Shown: positions 1 through 7,136 of the stretch, in pieces
How the letters are laid out: each line of letters starts with the position of its first letter
Numbering within the stretch: the first letter of the stretch is position 1
Source: Rhodothermales bacterium
GTDB taxonomy: Bacteria; Bacteroidota; Rhodothermia; Rhodothermales; Bin80
Assembly (NCBI GenBank): GCA_951812585.1
Contig: OX638318.1
Location: 1,920,380 to 1,984,379, forward strand
DNA length: 64,000 nt
Direction of reading: 5' to 3'
The notes under the pieces: model-generated
What the model was told of the DNA's origin: nothing
Seen by the model: only the letters and a program-made list of their open reading frames with translations
The model's database searches: none
Position numbers and translations under genes: made by a program

Positions 1-158
1 CCGCTCTGAGGCATGTCGGCCGTGATGGCGTTGCCGCCAATTTCTTCCTTGGCTTCGAACAGAAGAAAATCGAAACGATCAGGGTGCTGGCTAAGTGCCC
101 AAGCGGCTCCGAGCCCAGACATGCCGCCGCCAATGATTGCTATTCTGCGTCTTGCCAT
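1..158 (-). CDS. FAD/NAD(P)-binding oxidoreductase, N-terminal part
   Basis: Only the first 52 codons are inside the window and the gene runs off the left edge. The start is the ATG whose complement ends at 158. The protein opens with MARRR followed by a dinucleotide-binding fold, IAIIGGGMSGLGAAWAL (GxGxxG type), then a second beta strand ending in an acidic residue (LLFEAKEEIGGNA). This is the typical N-terminus of flavin-dependent amine oxidases, phytoene desaturases and related NAD(P)/FAD proteins. The substrate cannot be told from this fragment. The reading is certain as a Rossmann start, but the family beyond that is a guess. Confidence 0.75.
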   Translation of the reverse strand, partial: MARRRIAIIGGGMSGLGAAWALSQHPDRFDFLLFEAKEEIGGNAITADMPQS

Positions 159-198
159 ACGTCCGTCCTAGTTTGGGGTGCGGTTGCGCCGCCCCGGG

Positions 199-398
199 TC
201 AGAGCAGTGCCCGCCTCATGGCGGCCACGCGGATCTTGAACGCGTTTTTTTTGACTTCACGACCGAGAAGGATCGCACGCCGTCATCACGCCGCTCGAAA
301 GCAAAATAGTGCATAGCGTACAGAGTCACTTCCCGAATCGCTTCTGTGCGCTTTTGCTTCGGGACGATTCGAGGCAAAACCCCGTAAAATGCGGGCAA
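199..398 (-). pseudogene. Possible small ORF with a frameshift in an A8 run
   Basis: A TTG-initiated minus-strand frame from 398 encodes about 50 residues rich in basic and aromatic residues. It then reaches a run of eight A (minus strand, 251-258). In the given frame it ends in an implausible Arg/Ser/Pro tail. With one extra A in the run the frame would continue as KKNAFKIRVAAMRRALL and stop at 199-201, which looks far more protein-like. It could be a broken gene, a homopolymer sequencing error, or no gene at all. The family is not recognised. It overlaps the start of the plus-strand ORF at 389. Confidence 0.22.
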
Positions 399-619
399 GT
401 CTGCACCGGAATTTTGCCTTGGAAGCTGCCGTTCATCAAGCAGGCATGTACGTGAATCTAAACAGAAAAGAGAGGTCCTTGCCAGAGGAGCTGTTTGTGC
501 CTGCGTATTACAAGACGCTCTTGGAGGCCCTCGAGGAAGTGCGACGGCGCGCAGCGATGGCTGATGGCATGATCACGCGATACGAGAAGTGTCCAGGGGG
601 TATCGGTCTACAGCATTGA
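389..619 (+). CDS. Small hypothetical protein
   Basis: A 76-residue ATG frame. Its middle (EELFVPAYYKTLLEALEEV) is acidic and likely helical, which is the main reason to keep it. No domain is recognised, no clear ribosome binding site precedes it, and it overlaps the start of the doubtful minus-strand frame. The neighbourhood (a DUF4406-like protein, a small membrane protein) looks like phage or plasmid cargo, so a short accessory gene is plausible. Existence is uncertain. Confidence 0.25.
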   Translation: MRASLHRNFALEAAVHQAGMYVNLNRKERSLPEELFVPAYYKTLLEALEEVRRRAAMADGMITRYEKCPGGIGLQH

Positions 620-694
620 TGCTGAGTTGTATGTGGACGATCTTGCGGAACCCTTGCCTACCAGCATTCGGCGCGACTCCTTCCGACTATACCA

Positions 695-1123
695 ATGAGC
701 GAGCAGCCGGACGCGAAGGGCCCAAAGGGGACTTGCGGTCCGAAGATCTGTAAGCGAACCACCGCAGGATGTTCACCACGCACTGACAAGATTCTCTGCC
801 TCGAGCATTCGCATATCGATAGCGTCAATCGGCGTACGGATCTCGCAATAAAGGCGATTGAAGCAGCCGACGCATCTGACAAGCGATACTACGATATCGA
901 AGTCGAGAGGCTGCGCACGAACGCTGAGGACGGCCGGCAAGAGCGTCGTTTTATGGACAGGCTCGCATGGACAAGTAGTGGCGTGTTCATCTTGCTTGCC
1001 GCATTTGTGCTGCTGATGCTCTTTTTCGGTTCCGCCCCCAGCGGAAGGTGGCAAGCGACTTGCTGCGAACGTTTGCGACTGGACTCGGTGGATCAGGAGT
1101 TGCATGGCTACTTAGAGCACTGA
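695..1123 (+). CDS. Small single-pass membrane protein, probably frameshifted
   Basis: The first ~90 residues are soluble, with a charged helical stretch (RRTDLAIKAIEAADASDKRY). They are followed by a strong transmembrane segment (GVFILLAAFVLLMLFFG, about residues 95-111). After it the frame turns into Cys/Arg-rich sequence and stops at 1121. In the next frame (about 1048 on) the DNA reads ASDLLRTFATGLGGSGVAWL, which looks like a second helix belonging to the same protein. A one-base shift near the C5 run at 1035-1039 would join them. It may be a membrane accessory protein of phage or plasmid type. No family was recognised. A strong hairpin follows directly. Confidence 0.45.
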   Translation: MSEQPDAKGPKGTCGPKICKRTTAGCSPRTDKILCLEHSHIDSVNRRTDLAIKAIEAADASDKRYYDIEVERLRTNAEDGRQERRFMDRLAWTSSGVFILLAAFVLLMLFFGSAPSGRWQATCCERLRLDSVDQELHGYLEH

Positions 1124-1134
1124 CATTACGAACC

Positions 1135-1166
1135 ATGAGCGCCGCATCAATTGATGCGACGCTCAT
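1135..1166. terminator. 32-bp near-perfect palindrome, likely bidirectional terminator
   Basis: ATGAGCGCCGCATCAA is followed at once by TTGATGCGACGCTCAT. The two 16-base arms are complementary with a single mismatch, giving a stem of about 14 bp around an AATT loop. It sits between the ends of two convergent genes (stop at 1121-1123 on plus, stop at 1201-1203 on minus), the classic place for a shared terminator. There is no long T run on either side, so Rho-independent efficiency is uncertain. Confidence 0.6.
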
Positions 1167-1200
1167 GCATTCAAGTGGTCTTGCAGGTCGCGCCCGCTGC

Positions 1201-1524
1201 TTAAGGCAAGTCGGACAGGGGAATCTTGGAGATCAGCTTGCCTAACTCATGCGCAAGTGCCAACTTGACTTTCATGCCAGCGGTCGGGGGGACATCGAGC
1301 GCCCAAACAATGTCGCACGCCCGCAGCCACGCGAGGCCGCACGCCATGCCCGCCTCCCGGTCGTCAGGATCCGCGTCGTCTAACCACTGCGGGTAGAGGA
1401 GGTGCGGCGCAAAAGGCGTGAGACCTGCGCTGACAGCCCGCCGGCACAGCCGCATTGCTAAGATGGTATTGTGCTCAGTACCCCCGAAAGGGGAGCAGAC
1501 AAAAACCCGTTTGCGGTTGTCCAT
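1201..1524 (-). CDS. DUF4406/DUF7768-type nucleoside deoxyribosyltransferase-like protein
   Basis: A 107-residue protein with an N-terminal beta strand (RVFVCSPFGG), a helix with HNTILAMRLCRRAVSAGLTP, the motif FAPHLLYPQWLDD, and a C-terminal strand CDIVWALDVPPTAGM. This order of SPF/G, APHLLYPQ and a final 'W-x-L' strand is characteristic of small proteins with a nucleoside 2-deoxyribosyltransferase fold (DUF4406, DUF7768), common on phages and plasmids. The reaction is not established for the family. It is followed by the hairpin at 1135-1166. It supports a mobile origin for the first 1.5 kb. Confidence 0.6.
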   Translation of the reverse strand: MDNRKRVFVCSPFGGTEHNTILAMRLCRRAVSAGLTPFAPHLLYPQWLDDADPDDREAGMACGLAWLRACDIVWALDVPPTAGMKVKLALAHELGKLISKIPLSDLP

Positions 1525-2081
1525 AGGTCATTGAAGCTTCTGGCGTTTGACTCATGCAGTCCCGCAGTATAAGAGCAAAGCGTGGGTGTTGCGCTTGAGC
1601 CCCTCTGATTTCGGGCCGACGGACGCGCGGCCTGCCCTCAAGGGCACGGGCATCGGAATCTGCTGCATTGTCGACGATCGTTTAAGCCCCACAGCGGGTC
1701 GGGAGCACGAAAGTGCTGTATAAACCCGACGGCAAGGGCGCGCGTGCTTCCTGTTCTGACCGATCAATCAGCCTGGTTTGCGAACGGCTTGACCGGTTGG
1801 GGTGCCGCATCTGCGTAAGGGATCGATGCTGGTGCTCAAGTTGTTGGGGCGAGACTGGTACACAGTGGATGGCCATATGCGCAGGGGTGCGTTGCGCTGT
1901 CACTAAGGTCTTTTTCGGTCAAACTGTGGTCGGCGTAGTGGCAAGCTGCTGAACCGAAGCCGAAACTTGCTACTACGTCAGTAGGTTGGACGTTGTCCCC
2001 CGGTTCAGGTGGACAAAGACGATGTGAGTGGCACGCACGGACTGGATAATCAGTAACACAAAATACGTGGCTCGTAAGCGG
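1525..2081. other. Intergenic stretch without recognised gene
   Basis: About 550 bases between the DUF4406-like gene and the TonB receptor. Short frames exist on both strands but they are Ser/Arg/Cys-rich and resemble nothing known. It must contain the promoter of the TonB receptor operon, but no confident promoter motif was found. Confidence 0.4.
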
Positions 2082-4406
2082 ATGCGTTGTGGCTGCGCGA
2101 TTGCACTGTTGCTCTTTGCATTGAATCTGAACACATTTCCGCTGGCCGCGCAGGTTAACACCATCAGCGGCTACGTGGAAGACGTGACCAGCGGCGAACG
2201 CATTCCTGGCGCAGCATTCTATATCCCAGCGCTGGGAACAGGGGTTATCTCAAATCAGTACGGCTTCTATAGCCTGTCTATAGCGTCTCCGACGGTTAGG
2301 TTCGTGGTCTCGCACTTGGCCTATGCGCCTGCCACGTATGACCTTACAATCGAGGGAGATACCACGCTGATTGTCCTGCTGACGCCGCGGGTGATTGGGA
2401 TGGCGGCAGTGGAGGTCGTGGCGGAAGGCGAATCGTCGGTTGAATCCGTGCAGATGAGCGTGCACGATGTGCAGATCAAGCAGATCGAAACCCTCCCGGT
2501 TCTTCTCGGTGAGGTAGACATTCAGAAGACACTGCAGCTGCTCCCCGGCGTGCAGTCGGGTTTGGAAGGCACTACGGGGCTCTATGTGCGTGGTGGACGA
2601 CCCGATCAGAATCTGACGCTGATGGATGGCGTCCCGCTCTATAACCCTGCGCACATATTTGGCTTTGTGAGCGTGTTCAACGCACCGGCGATGAAGCGCG
2701 TAGAGTTCATCAAAGGAGCTTTCCCTGCGCGCTATGGCGGACGCCTTTCGTCCGTGGTGAACTACACGATGAAGGAAGGCAACATGAAGGAGTACGCCGG
2801 CGAGGCGTCCATAGGCTTGGTCTCCACGCGCGTGATGGCAGAAGGGCCGCTCAAAAAGGAGAAGGCCTCATTCATCGTAGCGGGCCGGCGCAGCTACGCT
2901 GATGCGCTCGCAGCTCCCTTCTTCATCGATCGCGAGGCGAGGCCGATTGCGTATTTCTATGACTTGAATGCCAAGGCCAACGCTATTCTTTCTCCGCGGG
3001 ACCGCATCTACTTGAGCGGATTCGCTGGGCAGGACAAGTTTGGCGCGGTGAACAAAGACAACGACGGCGGCCTGAGGGGGGATGTGCGCTGGCATAACCG
3101 GTTGCTGTCGCTGCGCTGGAACCACCAGCTCGGGGACAGGCTTTTTGCCAACACGCTGGTCGGCATTACCAATTACAGGCTTGGAGTCCACAACAACCAG
3201 TGGGACGAGTCTGGTGGCGTGCGATGGTCGTTCGAGTCCACATACCGCACGGAAATTGTTGACTGGATCGGCAAACTGGATTTTGAGTACGGTCACAGCC
3301 AGCGCCACTTCGTGCGTTTTGGTGCAGAAGGGACGATCCACAGATTCAACCCCGGTACCTCTTCTGTACGAATATCGTCGAGCGAAGACGGAGTAGAAGA
3401 GTCGATGTGGTCGGCCACAGGGAAACTGAAGTCAACAGAATTGGCCCTCTATGCCGAGGACGAGCTTCTGATCAGCAGGCGGCTGCGCGCTTCCATTGGG
3501 CTGCGTCTTTCGGGATACCTGGTCAAGGGCAAGCAATATGGAAGCGTAGAGCCGCGCCTGGCAGTGCACTACCGGGTGAGCGAAACGATGGCAGCCAAGG
3601 CATCCTGGGCCTCGGCAACCCAGTACGTGCATCTGTTAAATCTCGGAGCGTTGGCGCTGCCGTCGGATCTGTGGGTACCCTCGCTTGGGTCCATAAAGCC
3701 GCAGCGAGGATTCCAAGCGGCCGCTGGCGTGGTGCGGACCTTTAGTGATAACATGTACGAGGTTTCTGTTGAAGCGTACCTGAAGCGCATCAGCAACTAT
3801 CTGGAGTACAAAGATGGGGCGGGCGCGCTGGAATCTGTGGTATTCGCATGGGATGAGCTGGTCACACCAGGCACTGGAGAGGCCTATGGCTTGGAATTAT
3901 TCCTTCAAAAGAAGGCCGGGCGCCTAACCGGCTGGCTGGGATATACGCTGGCAAAGGCAACGCGGACAGTCGCAGCCTTGAATCGCGGCAAACCCTACCG
4001 GGATAGCTATGATCGCCGCCACGATGTTGCTGTAGTCGGGCAGTACAAACTGCTGCCAAGACTGCTGGCTTCTGCGGCATGGATCTATGGCAGTGGCTAT
4101 CCACTGTGGGTGCCCATCGGGCGCTACGAGGTGCGAAATAATGAGTACGATTATCATGAAGATGTGGTGCATTACGGACCGATCAACAGTGCGCGTTCAC
4201 CGGCAAGCCACCGTTTGGATGTGAGTATGCAATACCGCTGGGATCGGCCTTGGGGCGGCCATGCGGTCCAGCTAGGATTCTATAACACCTACGCCAGAAA
4301 GAATCCGACCGTGGTATTCTACGAGGTTGAGAACGACATCATTACGTTCAAGAAGTTGAGCCTGCTCGCGCTGGTTCCCTCGCTGTCATACCAAGTCCGA
4401 TTCTAG
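2082..4406 (+). CDS. TonB-dependent receptor with carboxypeptidase-regulatory-like domain
   Basis: Outer-membrane active transporter of the Bacteroidota type. The chosen ATG begins a signal peptide (MRCGCAIALLLFALNLNTFP, cleavage after LAAQ). In-frame GTG codons at 2028 and 2067 are alternatives. Next comes a carboxypeptidase D regulatory-like fold (ISGYVEDVTSGERIPGAAFY, GVISNQYGFYSL). The plug domain carries LYVRGGRPDQNLTLMDGVPL and FPARYGGRLSSVVN. The rest is a 22-strand barrel ending in an aromatic residue (YQVRF). Receptors with this plug are often paired with DUF4249 lipoproteins, exactly as here: the next gene starts 3 bases after the stop. The substrate is unknown. A neighbouring sulfatase hints at a sulfated glycan fragment, but that is inference. 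Confidence 0.93.
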   Translation: MRCGCAIALLLFALNLNTFPLAAQVNTISGYVEDVTSGERIPGAAFYIPALGTGVISNQYGFYSLSIASPTVRFVVSHLAYAPATYDLTIEGDTTLIVLLTPRVIGMAAVEVVAEGESSVESVQMSVHDVQIKQIETLPVLLGEVDIQKTLQLLPGVQSGLEGTTGLYVRGGRPDQNLTLMDGVPLYNPAHIFGFVSVFNAPAMKRVEFIKGAFPARYGGRLSSVVNYTMKEGNMKEYAGEASIGLVSTRVMAEGPLKKEKASFIVAGRRSYADALAAPFFIDREARPIAYFYDLNAKANAILSPRDRIYLSGFAGQDKFGAVNKDNDGGLRGDVRWHNRLLSLRWNHQLGDRLFANTLVGITNYRLGVHNNQWDESGGVRWSFESTYRTEIVDWIGKLDFEYGHSQRHFVRFGAEGTIHRFNPGTSSVRISSSEDGVEESMWSATGKLKSTELALYAEDELLISRRLRASIGLRLSGYLVKGKQYGSVEPRLAVHYRVSETMAAKASWASATQYVHLLNLGALALPSDLWVPSLGSIKPQRGFQAAAGVVRTFSDNMYEVSVEAYLKRISNYLEYKDGAGALESVVFAWDELVTPGTGEAYGLELFLQKKAGRLTGWLGYTLAKATRTVAALNRGKPYRDSYDRRHDVAVVGQYKLLPRLLASAAWIYGSGYPLWVPIGRYEVRNNEYDYHEDVVHYGPINSARSPASHRLDVSMQYRWDRPWGGHAVQLGFYNTYARKNPTVVFYEVENDIITFKKLSLLALVPSLSYQVRF

Positions 4407-4408
4407 CC

Positions 4409-5305
4409 ATGATCAACAGATTCTGCATTGCTGCTCTATTGCTGCTCTCCGCATGCGAGAGCACCATCGTAGTGGAGATTCCTGACGAACACAAGTCGCT
4501 ACTGGTAGTGGACGGGACCTTCAGTCTCGATGACACCTGGGATATTGGCCTGTCAAAGAGCTTGCCGCTCACGAGTTCGTTTGACTACGAAGACCTGCAG
4601 GTTCAGGATGCCACGGTTATAATCTCCAATGATCTGGGGTACTCCGAAACCCTCACCCGTACATATTACGGCCGCTTTACATCGCCAACGGGCTATTTAC
4701 CTCAGCCGGGCGTCGAGTACTATCTGCGTGCATCCGCTGATACCTTGGCACCCGTAACGGCCTCCTCAATGATTCGCACTGCACAAGTGGAGATTGTTGA
4801 GGTGATCGAGCTTGTAGAGGACAGCGATGGTACGTACAGGGTGCGATTTACTATAACAGATCCGCCTGGGTCCGACCATTACAGCATAGAAGTGTCGGCA
4901 GATCAAGGCGACCCTAATGACCCCTTTGGCGGACGCTTCCCGATTGCCTTCAGTTCAGAAAACGGAATGCTTCGCCTCAGTATAGAAGACGTAGGTGATC
5001 CATCGGGCCTGGTGGAGGATGCAGCTTACGTTACGGCGTACTTTTCCGACGCGCTCTTTGATGGCCGGACATCGACGATTGTAATCACGCTGCTCGGGTC
5101 AGGCAGGAACTTCGAGCTGGCAGTCAGGCACATGAGTCCAGACTATTTTGCATTTCATCGGTCGCTGGCCCGGCACGATGATGGGGGATTTGTCTCGTTT
5201 GGCGGTCGCCCCGAACCATTGCATTCCAATGTTGAAGGCGGTCTGGGGCTGTTTGCAGGGTATTCAGTGACCACGGTAGGTTTTGAAGTATCGGACGAGA
5301 ACTAG
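4409..5305 (+). CDS. DUF4249 family surface lipoprotein
   Basis: A 298-residue protein starting 3 bases after the TonB receptor stop, so translation is probably coupled. It has a lipoprotein signal peptide (MINRFCIAALLLLSAC, lipobox LLSAC with the Cys at 16). The body shows the beta-rich DUF4249 pattern: LVVDGTFSLDDTWDIGLSKS near the N-terminus, then DATVIISNDLGYSETL, and a late FAFHRSLARH region. DUF4249 proteins are regularly encoded just downstream of TonB receptors of this class and probably act as a surface partner. Their ligand is not known. Length fits the family. Confidence 0.85.
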   Translation: MINRFCIAALLLLSACESTIVVEIPDEHKSLLVVDGTFSLDDTWDIGLSKSLPLTSSFDYEDLQVQDATVIISNDLGYSETLTRTYYGRFTSPTGYLPQPGVEYYLRASADTLAPVTASSMIRTAQVEIVEVIELVEDSDGTYRVRFTITDPPGSDHYSIEVSADQGDPNDPFGGRFPIAFSSENGMLRLSIEDVGDPSGLVEDAAYVTAYFSDALFDGRTSTIVITLLGSGRNFELAVRHMSPDYFAFHRSLARHDDGGFVSFGGRPEPLHSNVEGGLGLFAGYSVTTVGFEVSDEN

Positions 5306-5463
5306 TTTCACCGCCTGTATGGCCTGATTGCACCGGCACTTGGAGGTGGTGACTGACGCGGTAGCGCGCAGGCCGCTCATCCGAGTCGCAGGGCTGCGGG
5401 CTCAGACGTTTACTAATTGGTGCGCAATACGTACTCTTGCGTCTGCCACTATTCGCTCTGCCA

Positions 5464-6879
5464 ATGCGCCCAATCCTTTTCCCGCTGATCTTCCTGAGTG
5501 CTGCATGTCAGATGACTCCATCGGAAGACGCGCCACTCAATGTACTGGTGCTCTATACAGACGACCAGCGCTTCAACACGATTGCTGCACTCGGCAACGA
5601 CGAAATCATCACACCCAACATGGACCGCCTCGTACGGGAGGGCACAGCCTTCACGCACGCGCACACCATGGGCGGGTTGCACGGCGCACTGTGCGCTCCA
5701 AGCCGCGCCATGCTCATGACGGGGCGCCCCCTGTTCAGCCTCCTGGAGAAAGACGACGCGATTCCACCCGAGCACATCATGATGCCGGAGCACCTGCGCG
5801 AAGCGGGCTTTACAACCTTTGCAACCGGCAAGTGGCACAACGACCGGTCTTCGTTTGCGCGCTCTTTCCAGCATGGCGACCACCTGTTTTTTGGGGGCAT
5901 GCACTGGCCGGGCGCTGGCGGGCATGAAGCGCCGCTGCTTAATGCATACGACTCCACGGGTGCCTTTCCAAGAGATGATCGGCGGCCGGTGGAAGGTTTT
6001 TCCAGCATGCTTTATGCTGACGCGGCCATAGAATTTCTGCGCGCCCCGCGTGATGCGCCGTTCTTTGTGTACGTTTCGTTCACCTCGCCGCATGACCCGC
6101 GCACGCCGCCTTCGCCGTATGACAGCTGGTACCATCCCGATTCGATGTCCGTGCCGGAAAACTTCATGCCAACGCATCCCTTTGACAACGGGGAGCTGAG
6201 GGTGCGGGACGAGATGCTGCGCGAGCATCCGCGCACGGAGCAGATTGCGCGCGAAGAACTTGCCACCTATTACGGGATGATCAGCGAGGTGGATGCCCAG
6301 ATAGGGCGCATACTTGAGGTGCTGGACGAAACCGGCCAGCGCGACCGGACGCTTATCGTGTTCGCAGGCGATAATGGGCTGGCTGTGGGCAGCCACGGCT
6401 TGTTGGGCAAACAGAACCTGTACGAGCACAGCATGAGAGTGCCACTCGTGTTCGCCGGCCCCGGCATCCCGAGGGGCGAACAGCGCGATGCCCTGGTGTA
6501 CATCCACGATATCTTTCCCACCGTTAGCAGCGTGCTGGGCCTTGCGCCACCCGCTACGGCAGAGGGGCACAGCCTGTTGCCAATCATGCAAGATGTTCAG
6601 GCGCCCACGCGCGATGCCGTGTTCTATGTCTATCGCGATCTTCAGCGCGGCGTGCGCTCTAAGAGCGGCTGGAAGCTGATCCAGTACAACGTCCAGGGCG
6701 ACCGCACCGATCAGCTGTTCAACCTCAACGAGGATCCGCACGAGACGCACAACCTGGCCAACGCTCCTGAACACGCCGAGCGTTTGGCCGTGATGGAAAC
6801 AGCGCTGGTCCAAGCCAGTCAGTTATACAACGACCCGCTGGATCTGCAGGTAGAAGACTGGGGAAAAGGCCAACGATGA
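5464..6879 (+). CDS. Sulfatase (family S1, iduronate-2-sulfatase-like), lipoprotein
   Basis: Hydrolyses sulfate esters, probably from a carbohydrate. The ATG at 5464 gives a lipoprotein signal MRPILFPLIFLSAAC with the lipid Cys at 15. An in-frame ATG at 5437 is less likely. The formylglycine motif is CAPSRAMLMTGR, with the modified Cys near residue 77. Metal- and sulfate-binding residues follow in the usual order: YTDDQR near the N-terminus, TGKWHN, then VFAGDNG and GKQNLYEHSMRVPL. The last region (DQLFNLNEDPHETHNLAN) is typical of S1 sulfatases. The IDS-like arrangement is inferred from GLHGALCAPSR and the GKQNLYEHS motif. It lies 158 bases after the DUF4249 gene on the same strand. Confidence 0.93.
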   Translation: MRPILFPLIFLSAACQMTPSEDAPLNVLVLYTDDQRFNTIAALGNDEIITPNMDRLVREGTAFTHAHTMGGLHGALCAPSRAMLMTGRPLFSLLEKDDAIPPEHIMMPEHLREAGFTTFATGKWHNDRSSFARSFQHGDHLFFGGMHWPGAGGHEAPLLNAYDSTGAFPRDDRRPVEGFSSMLYADAAIEFLRAPRDAPFFVYVSFTSPHDPRTPPSPYDSWYHPDSMSVPENFMPTHPFDNGELRVRDEMLREHPRTEQIAREELATYYGMISEVDAQIGRILEVLDETGQRDRTLIVFAGDNGLAVGSHGLLGKQNLYEHSMRVPLVFAGPGIPRGEQRDALVYIHDIFPTVSSVLGLAPPATAEGHSLLPIMQDVQAPTRDAVFYVYRDLQRGVRSKSGWKLIQYNVQGDRTDQLFNLNEDPHETHNLANAPEHAERLAVMETALVQASQLYNDPLDLQVEDWGKGQR

Positions 6880-6963
6880 GCCGCTGAATTATTTTTGGCA
6901 GGGCCTTGAGCGGCTGAACTGCTTTACCGGGTTCACATCGCTTGATTCAGTGCGTGCTGCGAT

Positions 6964-6991
6964 GCCAGCAGCACAAAGCCAGCAGCACAAG
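6964..6991. repeat. 14-bp tandem duplication between convergent genes
   Basis: GCCAGCAGCACAAA is followed directly by GCCAGCAGCACAAG. The second copy can pair with a downstream GTGCTG (6 bp stem), so the region may also form a weak hairpin between the sulfatase and the S9 peptidase, which converge here. Confidence 0.6.
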
Positions 6992-7136
6992 ATGATGGAG
7001 CCGTGCTGTTGTGCCAGCGAAGAGCGTCTTTCGGCTGTGCGCCTATGGCGGCCATCGCCTGGATGTGCCTGCCCGCTCAGCGTTAATTCAGCAGCTACTC
7101 GGCACCAAAGCGTGGCGGGTCCAGGGCTGCGAGGCG

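Noticed and set aside
5449-6813. 454-codon open frame opposite the first sulfatase
   Set aside because: Its translation is rich in His, Arg, Gln and Cys and has no domain. The plus strand carries the complete sulfatase motifs.
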